64,000 nucleotides of DNA from Bacillota bacterium. GTDB lineage: Bacteria > Bacillota > Clostridia > Acetivibrionales > DTU013. The notes under the pieces were generated by a model. The model made no database searches, was not told the origin of the DNA, and saw only the letters and a program-made list of their open reading frames with translations. The DNA lies in assembly GCA_023426125.1 (NCBI GenBank), contig JAFABI010000065.1:62001-126000 (forward strand), given 5' to 3'. How positions within the stretch are numbered: position 1 is the stretch's first letter; every line of letters starts with the position of its first letter. Made by a program: the position numbers and the translations under genes. This document shows, piece by piece, positions 43,759-53,725 of the stretch.

Positions 43759-44514
43759 TTAAATCTTTAATTTGTCAAATATACCATAAATGGCTTTTAC
43801 CGCTTCCGAACCGCCGGGCAGCTCAAAAAGCGGTTTTCCCTTTATATCATACTCTGTGATTGCCGGATCGGCCGGAACGATCCCTGCCAGCGTCAAGCCT
43901 GTCTTTTCAATTTCTTCCTTCAAAATTTCCGCATCCTGCGGAGTGGCTTTTGTCAGAACCAGGTAAATATTGTTCACCTTGGTCTTTATCTGCTTCACAA
44001 GCTCATTGACCCTTCCGGCTGAACGGACCGACCTTGCAGAGCTGTCGCTTACCACAAACAAATGATCCACATCCTGTGTGGTTCTTCTGCTTATGTGCTC
44101 CAGTCCTGCTTCATTATCCATAACGATATACGCATAGCCCCTGGTCAGGTTGTCAAGGTATTTGCGCAGCAGGTTGTTGGGAAAGCAAAAGCATCCTGGC
44201 CCGTCGGGGCCCCCCATGACCAGGAGATCCACATTTTTGCCTTCTGCCAGAGAGGCATTCAGTTTGTATTCAATATAGGTCTCCTGGGACATTCCTTCGG
44301 GAATGCCATGCAAATCCTTGGTTTTTGCGATAAGCTCTGAAACCGTTTCAGACTCAAGCCGCAAGCCCAGCGCTTCGTTAAGATTCGCATTGGCGTCCGC
44401 ATCCACAGCCAGAACCGGCACTTTTCCTTTTTCAATGAGGTAACGGATCAACAACGCACAAATCGTCGTCTTCCCTGTTCCTCCCTTTCCTGCAACTGCT
44501 ATCTGTATTGCCAT
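43759..44514 (-). CDS. CooC-like nickel-loading ATPase (AcsF type)
   Basis: A 251-residue MinD/ParA-type ATPase with deviant Walker A KGGTGKTT at residues 9-16. The family's Cys pair motif is in PGCFCFPNN. This copy lies between acsV and acsD, as AcsF does in acetogens. AcsF/CooC proteins are linked to nickel loading of ACS and CODH. A second member lies next to cooS (52277-53038). Which serves which enzyme is inferred from position. Confidence 0.87.
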   Translation of the reverse strand: MAIQIAVAGKGGTGKTTICALLIRYLIEKGKVPVLAVDADANANLNEALGLRLESETVSELIAKTKDLHGIPEGMSQETYIEYKLNASLAEGKNVDLLVMGGPDGPGCFCFPNNLLRKYLDNLTRGYAYIVMDNEAGLEHISRRTTQDVDHLFVVSDSSARSVRSAGRVNELVKQIKTKVNNIYLVLTKATPQDAEILKEEIEKTGLTLAGIVPADPAITEYDIKGKPLFELPGGSEAVKAIYGIFDKLKI

Positions 44515-44532
44515 AAATCCTCCAAACCCCTT

Positions 44533-44554
44533 CAGACGGCCTATGGCCGCTCTT
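44533..44554. repeat. Degraded palindromic module
   Basis: CAGACGGCCTATGGCCGCTC resembles the inverted left-type module (revcomp: GAGCGGCCATAGGCCGTCTG). It lies in the 93-bp gap between the cooC-like gene and acsV. Confidence 0.4.
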
Positions 44555-44607
44555 ATAGCTAATTTCGGTCTCCCTGCCCATTGCCGCCGGACACTCGTAC
44601 TGCCTGC

Positions 44608-46503
44608 TCACTTCACTACCGAAGGGAAAAGGCTTAGATCCGTGTGAGGGATAAAGACTGCCGATATAAACTCATCCATGAATAAATTACCCAGCGAGAG
44701 TTCAATATATGTCATCCTGGCAGCAAGTTCCTCTGCCTCCTCCAGCGCTTCACGGCATAAGAGCACCAGCATGGCCCCTTGTATACTGCTGTTCCCTACA
44801 TACTCGTACTTCTCGGCAGGCAAATCCGGCAGCATTCCTATGTTTACAGCATCGGTCATATTGATATAATTCCCGAAGCCTCCGGCAATGTAGACTCTTT
44901 CAATGGAATCCACGTCCAGCTGAAGCTGCTGCAGCATGGTGCGGATTCCGGCAAATATTGCGCCTTTTGCCCGCAGCAGATTCTTTATGTCTCCTTCTGT
45001 TATGACAATCTCCTGTCCGCTGCCGCTATCTTCGGCATAAATCAAAACATATTCGCTACCCGCCGGGCCTTCTCTCAATCGGGGCGAATTCTTCCCAATA
45101 ATCTGGCCGGCCCGGTCGATAATTCCTGCGTCCATCATTTCCGAAAGTGAATAGATCAGCCCTGAGCCGCATATGCCCAGTGGCTTTGCATCACCAATTG
45201 TTCTGCAGCTCACATCCAGCGTTTCTCTGTCGATCTTGATCCAGTCAATGGCTCCATCCATCGCCCGCATTCCGCAGGTGATACCCGATCCTTCAAATGC
45301 AGGCCCTGCAGAGCAGGAACAGGTTACCAGCCAATCACTGTTTCCCAGCACCAATTCTCCATTTGTTCCCACGTCTATGAACAACGTCAGTTTATCCGAC
45401 CTGGTAATCAAAGTAGCCAGGACCCCTGCTGTAATATCCCCGCCGACATAGCTGGCGACGGAGGGAAGCGTAATTATCGCCGCATCCGGATTGACAGACA
45501 GCCCCAGCTCAGCGGCCTTAGCCGCAGGAAAGCTTACCGCTCCCGGTACATAAGGCTCAAGACGCAAGTAGGTTGCAGAAACCTTCATAAACAAGTGCGT
45601 CATTACCGTATTTCCTGCACAGACCATGACCGCTATTTCTTCTTTTTCTACGCCATGAGCGGCAAGCAGTTCGTCCGACAATTGGTTGATGGTCCCGATG
45701 ACTGCTTTTTGCAGCATCTCTTCGCCATCCCTGTTTTCCTCCGAATAGATAATTCTGGAAATAACATCGGAGCCGTACACCGACTGCTTGTTATAGGTGC
45801 CTGAGCGCCCAATGGCAGTGCCTTTATCCATATCCACCAGATTCACAACAACGGTCGTCGTACCAATATCCACCGCCATACCATAAGCAGGCCGGGAAGA
45901 TTTCCCTGGCTCCACCCTTATTATTTCCGTACTTTTGCCTGCTGTGACCTTGGTGACAGTGATTTCCCAATTTCCCTGTCTTAGTGCATGGGGAAGCTGT
46001 CTCAAGGCTGAAAGCCTTATTTCTGCGTTATCAATTCCATATTGTTTGTAGAGACCTGTTTTCAACCGGTCCAGGTCATTGATTGAATCACTGTCCGCAG
46101 GCTGTTCAAGCCGGATAGGAAGCTTTTTTGCCAGAGGGTTGACAGGATGGTAGGAAAAATAATCGTTCTCCCTGCCAAATCTGGTTTTCCTGGCGCCAAG
46201 AACGACCTTGTGCTTCGTCAGTCTTGAAAAAGCCGGCACCTCAACAGCCATATCCCCGTTGACCTTCACCATGCAAGCGGGTACAAGGCCCATTTCCTTT
46301 AATTCTTCCGGAAGATGGGAAACATCCACTGTGCCCGGATCACCGTCCACGACTTTCACGGCGCATTTGCCGCAAGTACCGTTTCCGCCGCAGGGGCTTT
46401 CAATATCGACGCCGGCTTTTTTTGCCGCCATCAACAGATTCGTACCGCCTGAAACCTGTACTGTTAAATTTTCAGGTAATATCGTTACCGAGTACTCCTT
46501 CAT
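44608..46503 (-). CDS. acsV: Corrinoid activation protein (RACo-like, AcsV)
   Basis: About 631 residues. The N-terminal 2Fe-2S ferredoxin domain has CGGNGTCGKC (C38, C44, C47) and a fourth Cys near 77. The middle and C-terminal parts are the ASKHA/DUF4445 ATPase with GTTTVVVNLVD and GTNGELVLGN motifs. It reductively reactivates the inactive Co(II) corrinoid protein with ATP. The ATG at 46503 follows GAGGG and lies 18 bp past the acsC stop; the frame is open 29 codons earlier but without a site. Confidence 0.9.
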   Translation of the reverse strand: MKEYSVTILPENLTVQVSGGTNLLMAAKKAGVDIESPCGGNGTCGKCAVKVVDGDPGTVDVSHLPEELKEMGLVPACMVKVNGDMAVEVPAFSRLTKHKVVLGARKTRFGRENDYFSYHPVNPLAKKLPIRLEQPADSDSINDLDRLKTGLYKQYGIDNAEIRLSALRQLPHALRQGNWEITVTKVTAGKSTEIIRVEPGKSSRPAYGMAVDIGTTTVVVNLVDMDKGTAIGRSGTYNKQSVYGSDVISRIIYSEENRDGEEMLQKAVIGTINQLSDELLAAHGVEKEEIAVMVCAGNTVMTHLFMKVSATYLRLEPYVPGAVSFPAAKAAELGLSVNPDAAIITLPSVASYVGGDITAGVLATLITRSDKLTLFIDVGTNGELVLGNSDWLVTCSCSAGPAFEGSGITCGMRAMDGAIDWIKIDRETLDVSCRTIGDAKPLGICGSGLIYSLSEMMDAGIIDRAGQIIGKNSPRLREGPAGSEYVLIYAEDSGSGQEIVITEGDIKNLLRAKGAIFAGIRTMLQQLQLDVDSIERVYIAGGFGNYINMTDAVNIGMLPDLPAEKYEYVGNSSIQGAMLVLLCREALEEAEELAARMTYIELSLGNLFMDEFISAVFIPHTDLSLFPSVVK

Positions 46504-46520
46504 AATGTCCCTCAGTGCTC

Positions 46521-47855
46521 CTAAGCAAAGTGCGACTTGGCAAAAGCAGGCAAGCCCGACGCTTCCGCAGGTCCTACCGTCACCTTCCACCCTGATTTTT
46601 CTTCAAGGGCGCCTTTTATTACCGCCACATATCCCGGGATTACAATATTTTTATGTCCAACCATTCCCTCTATACCACAGGCCGTGAGGAATTCTGCGAT
46701 CTTATCGCCGTTGAATTTGCCTGCCGCCCAGGCTGTCAGTACGGAAGTACCGTCCGTCGGGCATGCGATGATATAGGATGGAATCTTGCTTGCGGAAATC
46801 TCACCTTCAACGGTGTAATAAGTCAACGAGAAATTCGTTGTAACATAAACCGGTGAATTTTTTGTCGCCGCGCCAATGGTATAAACCTTCGGCTCTACCT
46901 GGCTTGGCTTCTGCGGGTCTGTATAAAGATTCATCCGCAAAGCCATCAATGGCAGTATCTGCGACTTCTCATCCGCTTTCAGCACAACAACGCTGGCATA
47001 TTTTGACGTATATACGCTTGCTTCCATAATCTCTTCTCTTGGCTCGGAAGCTGCTGTGAATGCAATTACCGGATAACCGAAAGGCCTGTATTTTTTCTTG
47101 GTGGCAAGCCTCCTGGTTTGCGTTATCTCTGCCAGAGCCTGGGAGAGCTGCCTTGTACCTACGTCGATAATCAGTTCCTTGTAGGATGGCGCAATTTTTT
47201 CAACAAGGGCGGAGGTGGACTCAAGTCCGTTGCCTTTGACTGCAAGAGGGCATCCGTACTTTTTCGCCAGTTCTACCATGCCTTGATAATTTTCTTCCGT
47301 AGCGGCGTAGATCAAAGGATTTGTATCCCCTGCCACTTCAAGGGCTTTTGTCATTGCTCCCACATCTTCGCTGATAAGGACGAGGGCATAACAGGTTTTT
47401 GCCGCAACAGCCTTAACGGCAGCTGCAAAAGTGTCCGCACTGCCGGAGTCGTTCCTTACCGCAATCAAGTCAATGGAAACCGTCTGGCCTACCCTTTCAA
47501 ATACAAGTCCGTTTACCTTATCTATCTTGCTGTCCAGTTCAGCGCCCGATAATTTATCGGATATTTCTACTGCGAAGCAGGTGGGATGATAAAAGGCCTT
47601 GTCATGCCTGAACATGACCACTTCATCTCCGATTTCCCTGAGCGTCCCCATTTTTCCTATCTTTACAAGCTTGATTGGCGGTGCGGCTGCTCCACCTAAG
47701 GTTTCCTTTGCTTCATCCGAAACATAAGGGCATTTCTCCAGGGAAGTCTTTGCACCGGCCAGTGCCATTGCAAATGCAAGGCATGTAGGTTGCCCGCACT
47801 CTTTACAGTTTTTCTTCGGAAGCAGTTTAAAAATGTCCAATCCCGTTAAAGCCAT
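46521..47855 (-). CDS. acsC: CODH/ACS corrinoid-protein large subunit
   Basis: A 444-residue protein. The N-terminal 4Fe-4S domain uses C17, C20, C25 and C42 (CKECGQPTC). The middle is a TIM barrel, and the C-terminal domain binds the corrinoid. With AcsD it forms the corrinoid iron-sulfur protein. Length and motif match the family. It follows acsB after a 274-bp gap containing hairpins. Confidence 0.94.
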   Translation of the reverse strand: MALTGLDIFKLLPKKNCKECGQPTCLAFAMALAGAKTSLEKCPYVSDEAKETLGGAAAPPIKLVKIGKMGTLREIGDEVVMFRHDKAFYHPTCFAVEISDKLSGAELDSKIDKVNGLVFERVGQTVSIDLIAVRNDSGSADTFAAAVKAVAAKTCYALVLISEDVGAMTKALEVAGDTNPLIYAATEENYQGMVELAKKYGCPLAVKGNGLESTSALVEKIAPSYKELIIDVGTRQLSQALAEITQTRRLATKKKYRPFGYPVIAFTAASEPREEIMEASVYTSKYASVVVLKADEKSQILPLMALRMNLYTDPQKPSQVEPKVYTIGAATKNSPVYVTTNFSLTYYTVEGEISASKIPSYIIACPTDGTSVLTAWAAGKFNGDKIAEFLTACGIEGMVGHKNIVIPGYVAVIKGALEEKSGWKVTVGPAEASGLPAFAKSHFA

Positions 47856-47988
47856 CTTGTCTTTACATCTCCTTCTTGTTAAGCATTGAAAAGCATAGGA
47901 GGAAACTATACTTTTTTTTCTAGCTTCTCCTAGCTTTTCCCGCTTCTTGTATAATTAATTTACATATTATTGCCTTTCAATTTCCAAT

Positions 47989-48114
47989 GGGGCATGCCCC
48001 CATACCCCCTCGCTGCGGGCGAAATGAAATTCGCCCTACGCTACACTTCGTGCGCCACGCCTAAAGGAGAGGTGTGTCCCAGGCTGCATGGGCGAGCAGT
48101 CGGCTTATGCCGAC
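47989..48114. other. Cluster of three hairpins between acsB and acsC
   Basis: GGGGCATGCCCC (47989-48000), GGGCGAA/TTCGCCC (48017-48036) and GTCGGC-TTAT-GCCGAC (48099-48114). None has a T-run. They may slow or process the transcript between acsB and acsC, or be relics of palindromic modules. Confidence 0.5.
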
Positions 48115-48129
48115 GACCAGCCCCTCACC

Positions 48130-50259
48130 TTAAAACAACGGATCCATCGTAAGCGCCGGGTGCCCCTTTTCTTCCAGGAAGGGCAATATTTCTTCCGACG
48201 CCGTCCCCACGGTCTCATCGGCAATCTTGTCGATGAAGTCTTCCCCGAGGCCTTCCTCCACACTTCTCTTTACGAAATCCTCTCTAAGGAAATCCTTTAG
48301 TTCTTTAGGCATCCAGATGATTCTTGCAAGTCCGCCGTCGGCTTTTATAAATTTCTTGCTGACCACATACCGCTTGCCGATTCCCATGAAGCCCGGCGAC
48401 TGAACACCGCCGCCCACTGAGCCGGCCAGTGTTGAGAAGGTCATGCCGCAGGGTGTCATTCCGGTGTGCTCTCTTGTGGTTATCATCAAACCGTTGGCTT
48501 CGGGAACCATGGCCATGATTGCCTCAAAACAGCCGCAGGAGGTCATGGGCATCTCCATCAGGGTATACAGGGCAACCTCCTCGAGCGTCCTGTTGGAGGA
48601 TGCGAAAACAGTATCGTTGACACTCTTCCAGATACCCTTCTTTTCATCAATGGCCTCGCCCTTCTGAATGGGCTGGTTGGGACCGGTAGGAGTTATTTCA
48701 AAGGAAGCCTTGGCATCCAGCCAGCTGACGGCTCCGCATAGTCCCACACGCTCGGGTGAAACCACGCATACGTGGTTGGGAGCGAAGGATTGACAGAGCA
48801 GGCAGGAATAGAATTCCTCCACCGACTCGTCGGTAAGCCCTCTCAGCCTCTCGTCCCTTCTGGCATATGCAGCCCTTGCTTCTTTTATCTTTTCATCCAC
48901 CTTCTCTTTATCCGTATAGATGATAATCTCAACACGGTCAACGATGGCAGGGAATTCGGATTTGTACTTTGCAATGAGTATTTCTCCGAAATGCTTTATC
49001 TTAAAGCCCTTTGCGTGAGCGTCCTTGCTTATGCGGACCCAGCACAGATCCCTCTGGGCAACATGCCACAAGCCTTCGCCGTAGTTTACAAAATAATGCA
49101 CCCTTCTCTCAAGGACACTTTCAAAGTCCTCCTGCATCTTCCTTCCGTAGATTTTCACATAAATCCCCAGAGGAAGCTTGGCGCCCTCTTCCACATCATC
49201 AATTTCAGGGCCGATCACGGTGATCTTCCCATCCTCAATCTCATCCTGTCCAACCATTTTGACAAGCTCGAAGGCAGTCGTTCTGCCGCCGCCGAACTCA
49301 ACATAGGCATCGGCCTTCCGGATGGTTTCGCCTTCAAAAGCAGGTCCGATCGTTATCGGTACGGGTATATCCACGATCTTAAGTTTTATGCCTCTTAATT
49401 CCAGGGCAAAAGGCACGATCTTGTCATAGTCCGGCTGATAAACATACCATTCCGGTACTTCCTCAGCCAGAGGCTGGTCGGTGATAACCGGGAAGCCCAG
49501 CATGATTGCGCCGAATTCAGCTGCGATCCTGACCTCATCCTGTTCTCCGAGAGCCAGGACAAAAGCTCTTACGCGCCTTCTCTGATAGTCCAGCTGCGCC
49601 TCCTTGTTGCCCGGTGCAATTCCGCCGAAGGCAAGTCCCGCCCTGAGTGCAAAGTTAACGGCATGGATTGCCTGGGTGAAGTTACCCAGAGGGAATGCGA
49701 TATAATCAATTCCCAGCTTTACGTTTTCTTCAAGAAGCTGCTCAATGATCTCATTGCAGAGCATGAGCATCATGCCCTTGCTCTGCAGCTCCTTGATCAG
49801 TTTTGCGGCGGCCTTGCTGTCTTTTGCCTTACCTATGATAACTGCAACGCCGGGGATAGTGAAATCCACCAGCTGGATACCGAATTTCCTTAAGACCGGA
49901 TCCGTTAAGAAACCTGTCCAGGGTTCGACATGAGGGTTTTGTCCGTTCAAATACCTTAATGCCTCAATCACTTCAGCAGCATAAAAAGCAGCTTCTCCAT
50001 TGGTTTTTGCGCCGTCAAGGGTCAAGTCCTTCCTTACTTTTTCCCTTCTGATCCGATTTAAAATGGGAACCAGGTCCTTAAGCGTTTTTACATCCTCGCC
50101 GCTTAACGCGGTGATAACCGGCAGCTTGTAAGCGGTATCCGGATAACAAACAGGGGTGTCCTCGCCAAATTCCCTGATTGCCTGATTTAACAATATCTCT
50201 GCATAACTGGTCGCAACGACTGCGCCGTCATAAGATTGCGTAAACAATTGCTTCGCCAT
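48130..50259 (-). CDS. acsB: Acetyl-CoA synthase (CODH/ACS)
   Basis: A 709-residue enzyme that joins methyl, CO and CoA to acetyl-CoA at the A-cluster. The A-cluster ligands are visible as C486, C489, C498, C508, C575 and C577, with spacing identical to the Moorella enzyme (506, 509, 518, 528, 595, 597 from memory). It is bacterial-length, with the N-terminal CO-tunnel domain. It is 15 bp from acsA, so the two are cotranscribed. Confidence 0.96.
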   Translation of the reverse strand: MAKQLFTQSYDGAVVATSYAEILLNQAIREFGEDTPVCYPDTAYKLPVITALSGEDVKTLKDLVPILNRIRREKVRKDLTLDGAKTNGEAAFYAAEVIEALRYLNGQNPHVEPWTGFLTDPVLRKFGIQLVDFTIPGVAVIIGKAKDSKAAAKLIKELQSKGMMLMLCNEIIEQLLEENVKLGIDYIAFPLGNFTQAIHAVNFALRAGLAFGGIAPGNKEAQLDYQRRRVRAFVLALGEQDEVRIAAEFGAIMLGFPVITDQPLAEEVPEWYVYQPDYDKIVPFALELRGIKLKIVDIPVPITIGPAFEGETIRKADAYVEFGGGRTTAFELVKMVGQDEIEDGKITVIGPEIDDVEEGAKLPLGIYVKIYGRKMQEDFESVLERRVHYFVNYGEGLWHVAQRDLCWVRISKDAHAKGFKIKHFGEILIAKYKSEFPAIVDRVEIIIYTDKEKVDEKIKEARAAYARRDERLRGLTDESVEEFYSCLLCQSFAPNHVCVVSPERVGLCGAVSWLDAKASFEITPTGPNQPIQKGEAIDEKKGIWKSVNDTVFASSNRTLEEVALYTLMEMPMTSCGCFEAIMAMVPEANGLMITTREHTGMTPCGMTFSTLAGSVGGGVQSPGFMGIGKRYVVSKKFIKADGGLARIIWMPKELKDFLREDFVKRSVEEGLGEDFIDKIADETVGTASEEILPFLEEKGHPALTMDPLF

Positions 50260-50274
50260 ATCGCGCCCCCTCCT

Positions 50275-52242
50275 TTAGCCTTCGTATACTTTCGCCAGCG
50301 TGCTGTTGTACTTCTCTGCGGTCTGGCGGTGTATTTTCAGTTTCCATGCCCTCTTTTCGATTCTGTCCAGCAATTTTCCGGAAGCTTTCACCGGGTCGGT
50401 TTCAAAGATGAAATAGCCGCCGAAAACATCTCTGGCGATCTGGGTAGTTACGCCATAGACAAGCTCGCTGCCCTCAACGGGAGGCAATACGCCGACATGA
50501 CATGGGATGCCCATGGAAATAACCCATGAACCGATGGAAATCGCCTTCTCGGACATGGCTTCAGGGGCACTGGCGACGAAAGGAAGCTGCGGTACCGGAA
50601 TGTTAAGATTCTGAGCCATAGCGGTCCACAGGGTCGCAATTCTTGAGTTATCCACACAGGAGCCCATATGGAACACCAATGGCAGTCCTGCATTTAAACC
50701 CGATTTTTCTTCAAGCCTCTTGATAAATTTCTTCAGGCCCTCTCCCGCATATGCGTCAACACCTTCCGAAGAAAGAAGGCCGGCCTTTGCAAAGGCGCCT
50801 GCCGCACAACCGGTGGAAACCAGGAAAACATCCTGCTTCGCCAGTTCCTTGGCGATAGTGATTGTTGAATTATCGTGAATGGTTTTCTGGTTATTACAGC
50901 CCGCAAATGCGCATACTCCTTTGATCTCACCTGCTATAATCGCTTCCGTAAGCACGCTGATGGGTGATTCGGGGTTTATCTTTCCAAACAGGTCCATCAT
51001 GGCTTCGAAGCTGAAGCCGCCTACGACCTGCTTTTTGAATTTCGGTATTTTTACCAGTTCCGGTTTCCTTTTAGCATATTGCGCGATTGCCAGGTTTATG
51101 ATCTTTCTGGCATCTTCCATAGCGGTGGCCTCATTGAAAGCTATATGATAGGAGCCGGGTACTTTGGATATATTGGATGTAGTGACAAGCTGTGTATGGA
51201 AGCAGTTACATACGTCGATAACACCGGGAGCGATACATTGAACGTCCATAATCATGGTATCCAGTACTCCGGTCATAATAGCCAGTTCCTGTGAGCCGAA
51301 GTTGGTGGCTGTAGGAACACCCTCGCGCATCAGCACTTCATTTCCTGTACAGCAGATACCTACAATATTTATCCCTTTCGCGCCTGCAGCCTTTGCCTGT
51401 CCTTCCAGTTCTCTTGCGGCATATACCACCATCTGGCTTAAAAGAGGATTGTGGCCGTGTACGGCGATGTTGACCTTATCAGGGTCCAGGACACCCAGAT
51501 TTGCCTCGGTTATGACAGGCTCCGGAGTTCCAAAGAGGATGTCTGTCAGATCCGTAGCCAGGCTCATCCCGATATAATCCGCCAGCGCAGCCCTAAGCCC
51601 GCCAAAGATAATGTTGACCGGGTCCGCGTCAGTACCTACATGGGTCTGGTGAAGCAACTGAACCACTGCTCTGTCGATGGCCGTAGGAGCGATGGTCGTG
51701 TGCTTGAATTTCTGTTTTCTTTCTTCATCTATGGTTGTCTCAAGCCAGGTACAGACTTCGGAATCATATTTGCCGAAATCCATCAGCGCCTTGATTGCTA
51801 CATCCCTGGCAATGTCATTGATTTCTCTTCCTTCGGTTTGCACACTGATTCTTTTTGCGACCTTTAAAAGCTTCTCCTTGTCGGTCACCTTGTAGTCAGG
51901 CGCATGCCCTTCGGCGGCATGCAGCAGCGTATGCGCTATTTCCCTGCCGTGGTCCGAATGCGCGGAGGCTCCTCCGGCAATATACCTTACAAGATTCCTT
52001 GCAACAATGGTGAATGCATTTGCACCGCAAATGCCCTTGTCCTGACCGGGCTTTGTAGGTATTATCCTGCATGGTCCCTGGATGCATATACGGCAGCATA
52101 TCCCTGTCTGGCCGAATTTGCATTGAGGCTGCTGTGCCTTATACCTGTCCCACGAGGTTTGAATCTTTGCTTCTTCCGCTACTCCCAGCATCTCGTCTGC
52201 TGCCGGGTCAACAGTTCGTCTGTTGAATTCCTGTGTTGACAT
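50275..52242 (-). CDS. acsA: Carbon monoxide dehydrogenase catalytic subunit
   Basis: A 655-residue Ni-Fe CODH (CooS/AcsA). D-cluster ligands C41 and C49 and B-cluster ligands C50, C53, C58 and C72 have the canonical spacing. C-cluster ligands are H264, C298, C336, C449, C479 and C529. It reduces CO2 to CO for AcsB or oxidises CO. Its neighbours acsB and cooC support the ACS-linked role. Confidence 0.96.
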   Translation of the reverse strand: MSTQEFNRRTVDPAADEMLGVAEEAKIQTSWDRYKAQQPQCKFGQTGICCRICIQGPCRIIPTKPGQDKGICGANAFTIVARNLVRYIAGGASAHSDHGREIAHTLLHAAEGHAPDYKVTDKEKLLKVAKRISVQTEGREINDIARDVAIKALMDFGKYDSEVCTWLETTIDEERKQKFKHTTIAPTAIDRAVVQLLHQTHVGTDADPVNIIFGGLRAALADYIGMSLATDLTDILFGTPEPVITEANLGVLDPDKVNIAVHGHNPLLSQMVVYAARELEGQAKAAGAKGINIVGICCTGNEVLMREGVPTATNFGSQELAIMTGVLDTMIMDVQCIAPGVIDVCNCFHTQLVTTSNISKVPGSYHIAFNEATAMEDARKIINLAIAQYAKRKPELVKIPKFKKQVVGGFSFEAMMDLFGKINPESPISVLTEAIIAGEIKGVCAFAGCNNQKTIHDNSTITIAKELAKQDVFLVSTGCAAGAFAKAGLLSSEGVDAYAGEGLKKFIKRLEEKSGLNAGLPLVFHMGSCVDNSRIATLWTAMAQNLNIPVPQLPFVASAPEAMSEKAISIGSWVISMGIPCHVGVLPPVEGSELVYGVTTQIARDVFGGYFIFETDPVKASGKLLDRIEKRAWKLKIHRQTAEKYNSTLAKVYEG

Positions 52243-52276
52243 AGTCTTACCTCCGTTATTAATTTGAATGAATCAA

Positions 52277-53038
52277 TTACAGCTGTTTTGTTGTTTCTAT
52301 TATTTTTAAAAGAACTTTTTCAAGCTCCGGGCTGTCCACTTCAGTGGAATTTACGTTTATACCCATGGACTTTTCGCTTATACCTTCATCATACTGCAGT
52401 ATTCCCAGCAACTCCTCCGGCCTGAAACGCTCCCTGACAAAAGCCTCTTCACGTTCCGTCCTGATTTTGTTGGCAATGAACCGGATATCCTTTATCTCCA
52501 GCTCCCTTGCAAGATTTTCCACAATCCTTGCCGTCTGAACACTGGATTGCCCGGGCTCGGTAACGATGAGCATCAGGTCGACTCCCCGGGATGTCCCTCT
52601 GGTAAGATGCTCAATGCCGGCTCCCATATCCAGGATCACTACATCCTTTGTGTCCAGCAGGAGTGAATTCACCAGCGCCTTAAGGAAGGTATTCTCACGG
52701 CAGTAGCAGTCGGAGCCGCCTTTTTTTATCCCGCCCATCCTTAAGAACTTAATTCCATTTATGTTAATGCTGTATTTCTCTGCCATGTCGTTCACTGCAG
52801 GATTCAGTGTGTAAAAAGCTCCGTCACCCATTCTTCCGCCGATGGCATCTTTCATTTCAATCACCGGTTTAATGCCTGCCAGCACTTCTTCCTTTATCCC
52901 CAGTGCAAGGCCAAGGCTGCTATCCGGATCTGCATCCACAGCAAATACATTAAAGCCCTTTTTGGCAAACAATTTTGCCAGATTTGCGGATACGGTCGTC
53001 TTACCGACTCCGCCTTTTCCCGAAACCGCTATTTTCAT
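52277..53038 (-). CDS. cooC: CODH nickel-insertion ATPase CooC
   Basis: A 253-residue MinD-like ATPase with deviant Walker A KGGVGKTT at residues 7-14, DADPDSSLG and the Cys pair (GSDCYCREN). It sits directly upstream of acsA on the same strand, the classic location of CooC that loads nickel into the CODH C-cluster. It differs from the second copy at 43759. Confidence 0.92.
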   Translation of the reverse strand: MKIAVSGKGGVGKTTVSANLAKLFAKKGFNVFAVDADPDSSLGLALGIKEEVLAGIKPVIEMKDAIGGRMGDGAFYTLNPAVNDMAEKYSININGIKFLRMGGIKKGGSDCYCRENTFLKALVNSLLLDTKDVVILDMGAGIEHLTRGTSRGVDLMLIVTEPGQSSVQTARIVENLARELEIKDIRFIANKIRTEREEAFVRERFRPEELLGILQYDEGISEKSMGINVNSTEVDSPELEKVLLKIIETTKQL

Positions 53039-53055
53039 AATACTCCACGTCCCTC

Positions 53056-53682
53056 CTAAGCATATTTCATAAGCTCATATGTGCCGAAGCTCGCCGCCAG
53101 TACGATATCCTCCCCCGGTAAAAAGCTTGTCACCGAGTCGTCAAAAAGTATGGTGGCGTTGGCTGGAACTTCCTCATCCCCCTGCCAGATCACATATGTA
53201 ACGGGCACCAGTGGAAAAATCTTTAGTGTGACCGCCGCACTCCCGTATTTTTCTACAGTCCCTCCCAGCTTCGCTCCTGCATTATAAAGCCTTCCGGCAT
53301 TCTGCCCGAAGGTCTTTATCAGAGGTTGTATGGCCCTTTTCTGGAAGGTCTCATAATAAATAGCTCCTCCGCCCTTTATTTCCTTAAATGAGATCAGCTT
53401 TCCTGATAACGGCTTTATTTGGGCATTTATCAAATAATGCAGCAGCAGTACCTTTACCGTCGTTGTCACATCTTCTTTCGCATTTTCACAGGTTACTTCC
53501 CCTGAAGGGCAGTGAATCCTGTATTCCCTGTTCAAATACTTCAAAAGCAGAGACTGCGACTTGCCGTTAAAAAAGGAATTGGTATTGATGCCTACTTTAT
53601 CCCAATCAAGCTTGTTAAGTTTCTCACAAGCAATCTTGTAGGCAGTCCTATAAGCATTTTTCAGATTCGATTCCAATTCCAT
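53056..53682 (-). CDS. DUF3786-family protein, first gene of the CODH/ACS run
   Basis: A 208-residue soluble protein that matches my recollection of DUF3786: LNREYRIHCPSGEV near residue 50-64, LLLHYLINAQIKPLSGKLISFKE-like segment near 85-105, and a C-terminal part ending SFGTYELMKYA. Its function is not known. It starts the minus-strand run, 18 bp before cooC, so a role in CODH/ACS assembly or regulation is suggested by context only. Confidence 0.72.
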   Translation of the reverse strand: MELESNLKNAYRTAYKIACEKLNKLDWDKVGINTNSFFNGKSQSLLLKYLNREYRIHCPSGEVTCENAKEDVTTTVKVLLLHYLINAQIKPLSGKLISFKEIKGGGAIYYETFQKRAIQPLIKTFGQNAGRLYNAGAKLGGTVEKYGSAAVTLKIFPLVPVTYVIWQGDEEVPANATILFDDSVTSFLPGEDIVLAASFGTYELMKYA

Positions 53683-53725
53683 GCATTTCTCCTTCGTGCC
53701 AAGTCTCGCCTGAACTATTCCTCAC

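Noticed and set aside
47970..48152. A 60-codon plus-strand frame between acsB and acsC
   Set aside because: It is made of hairpin sequence and lacks a ribosome site; no homology pattern.
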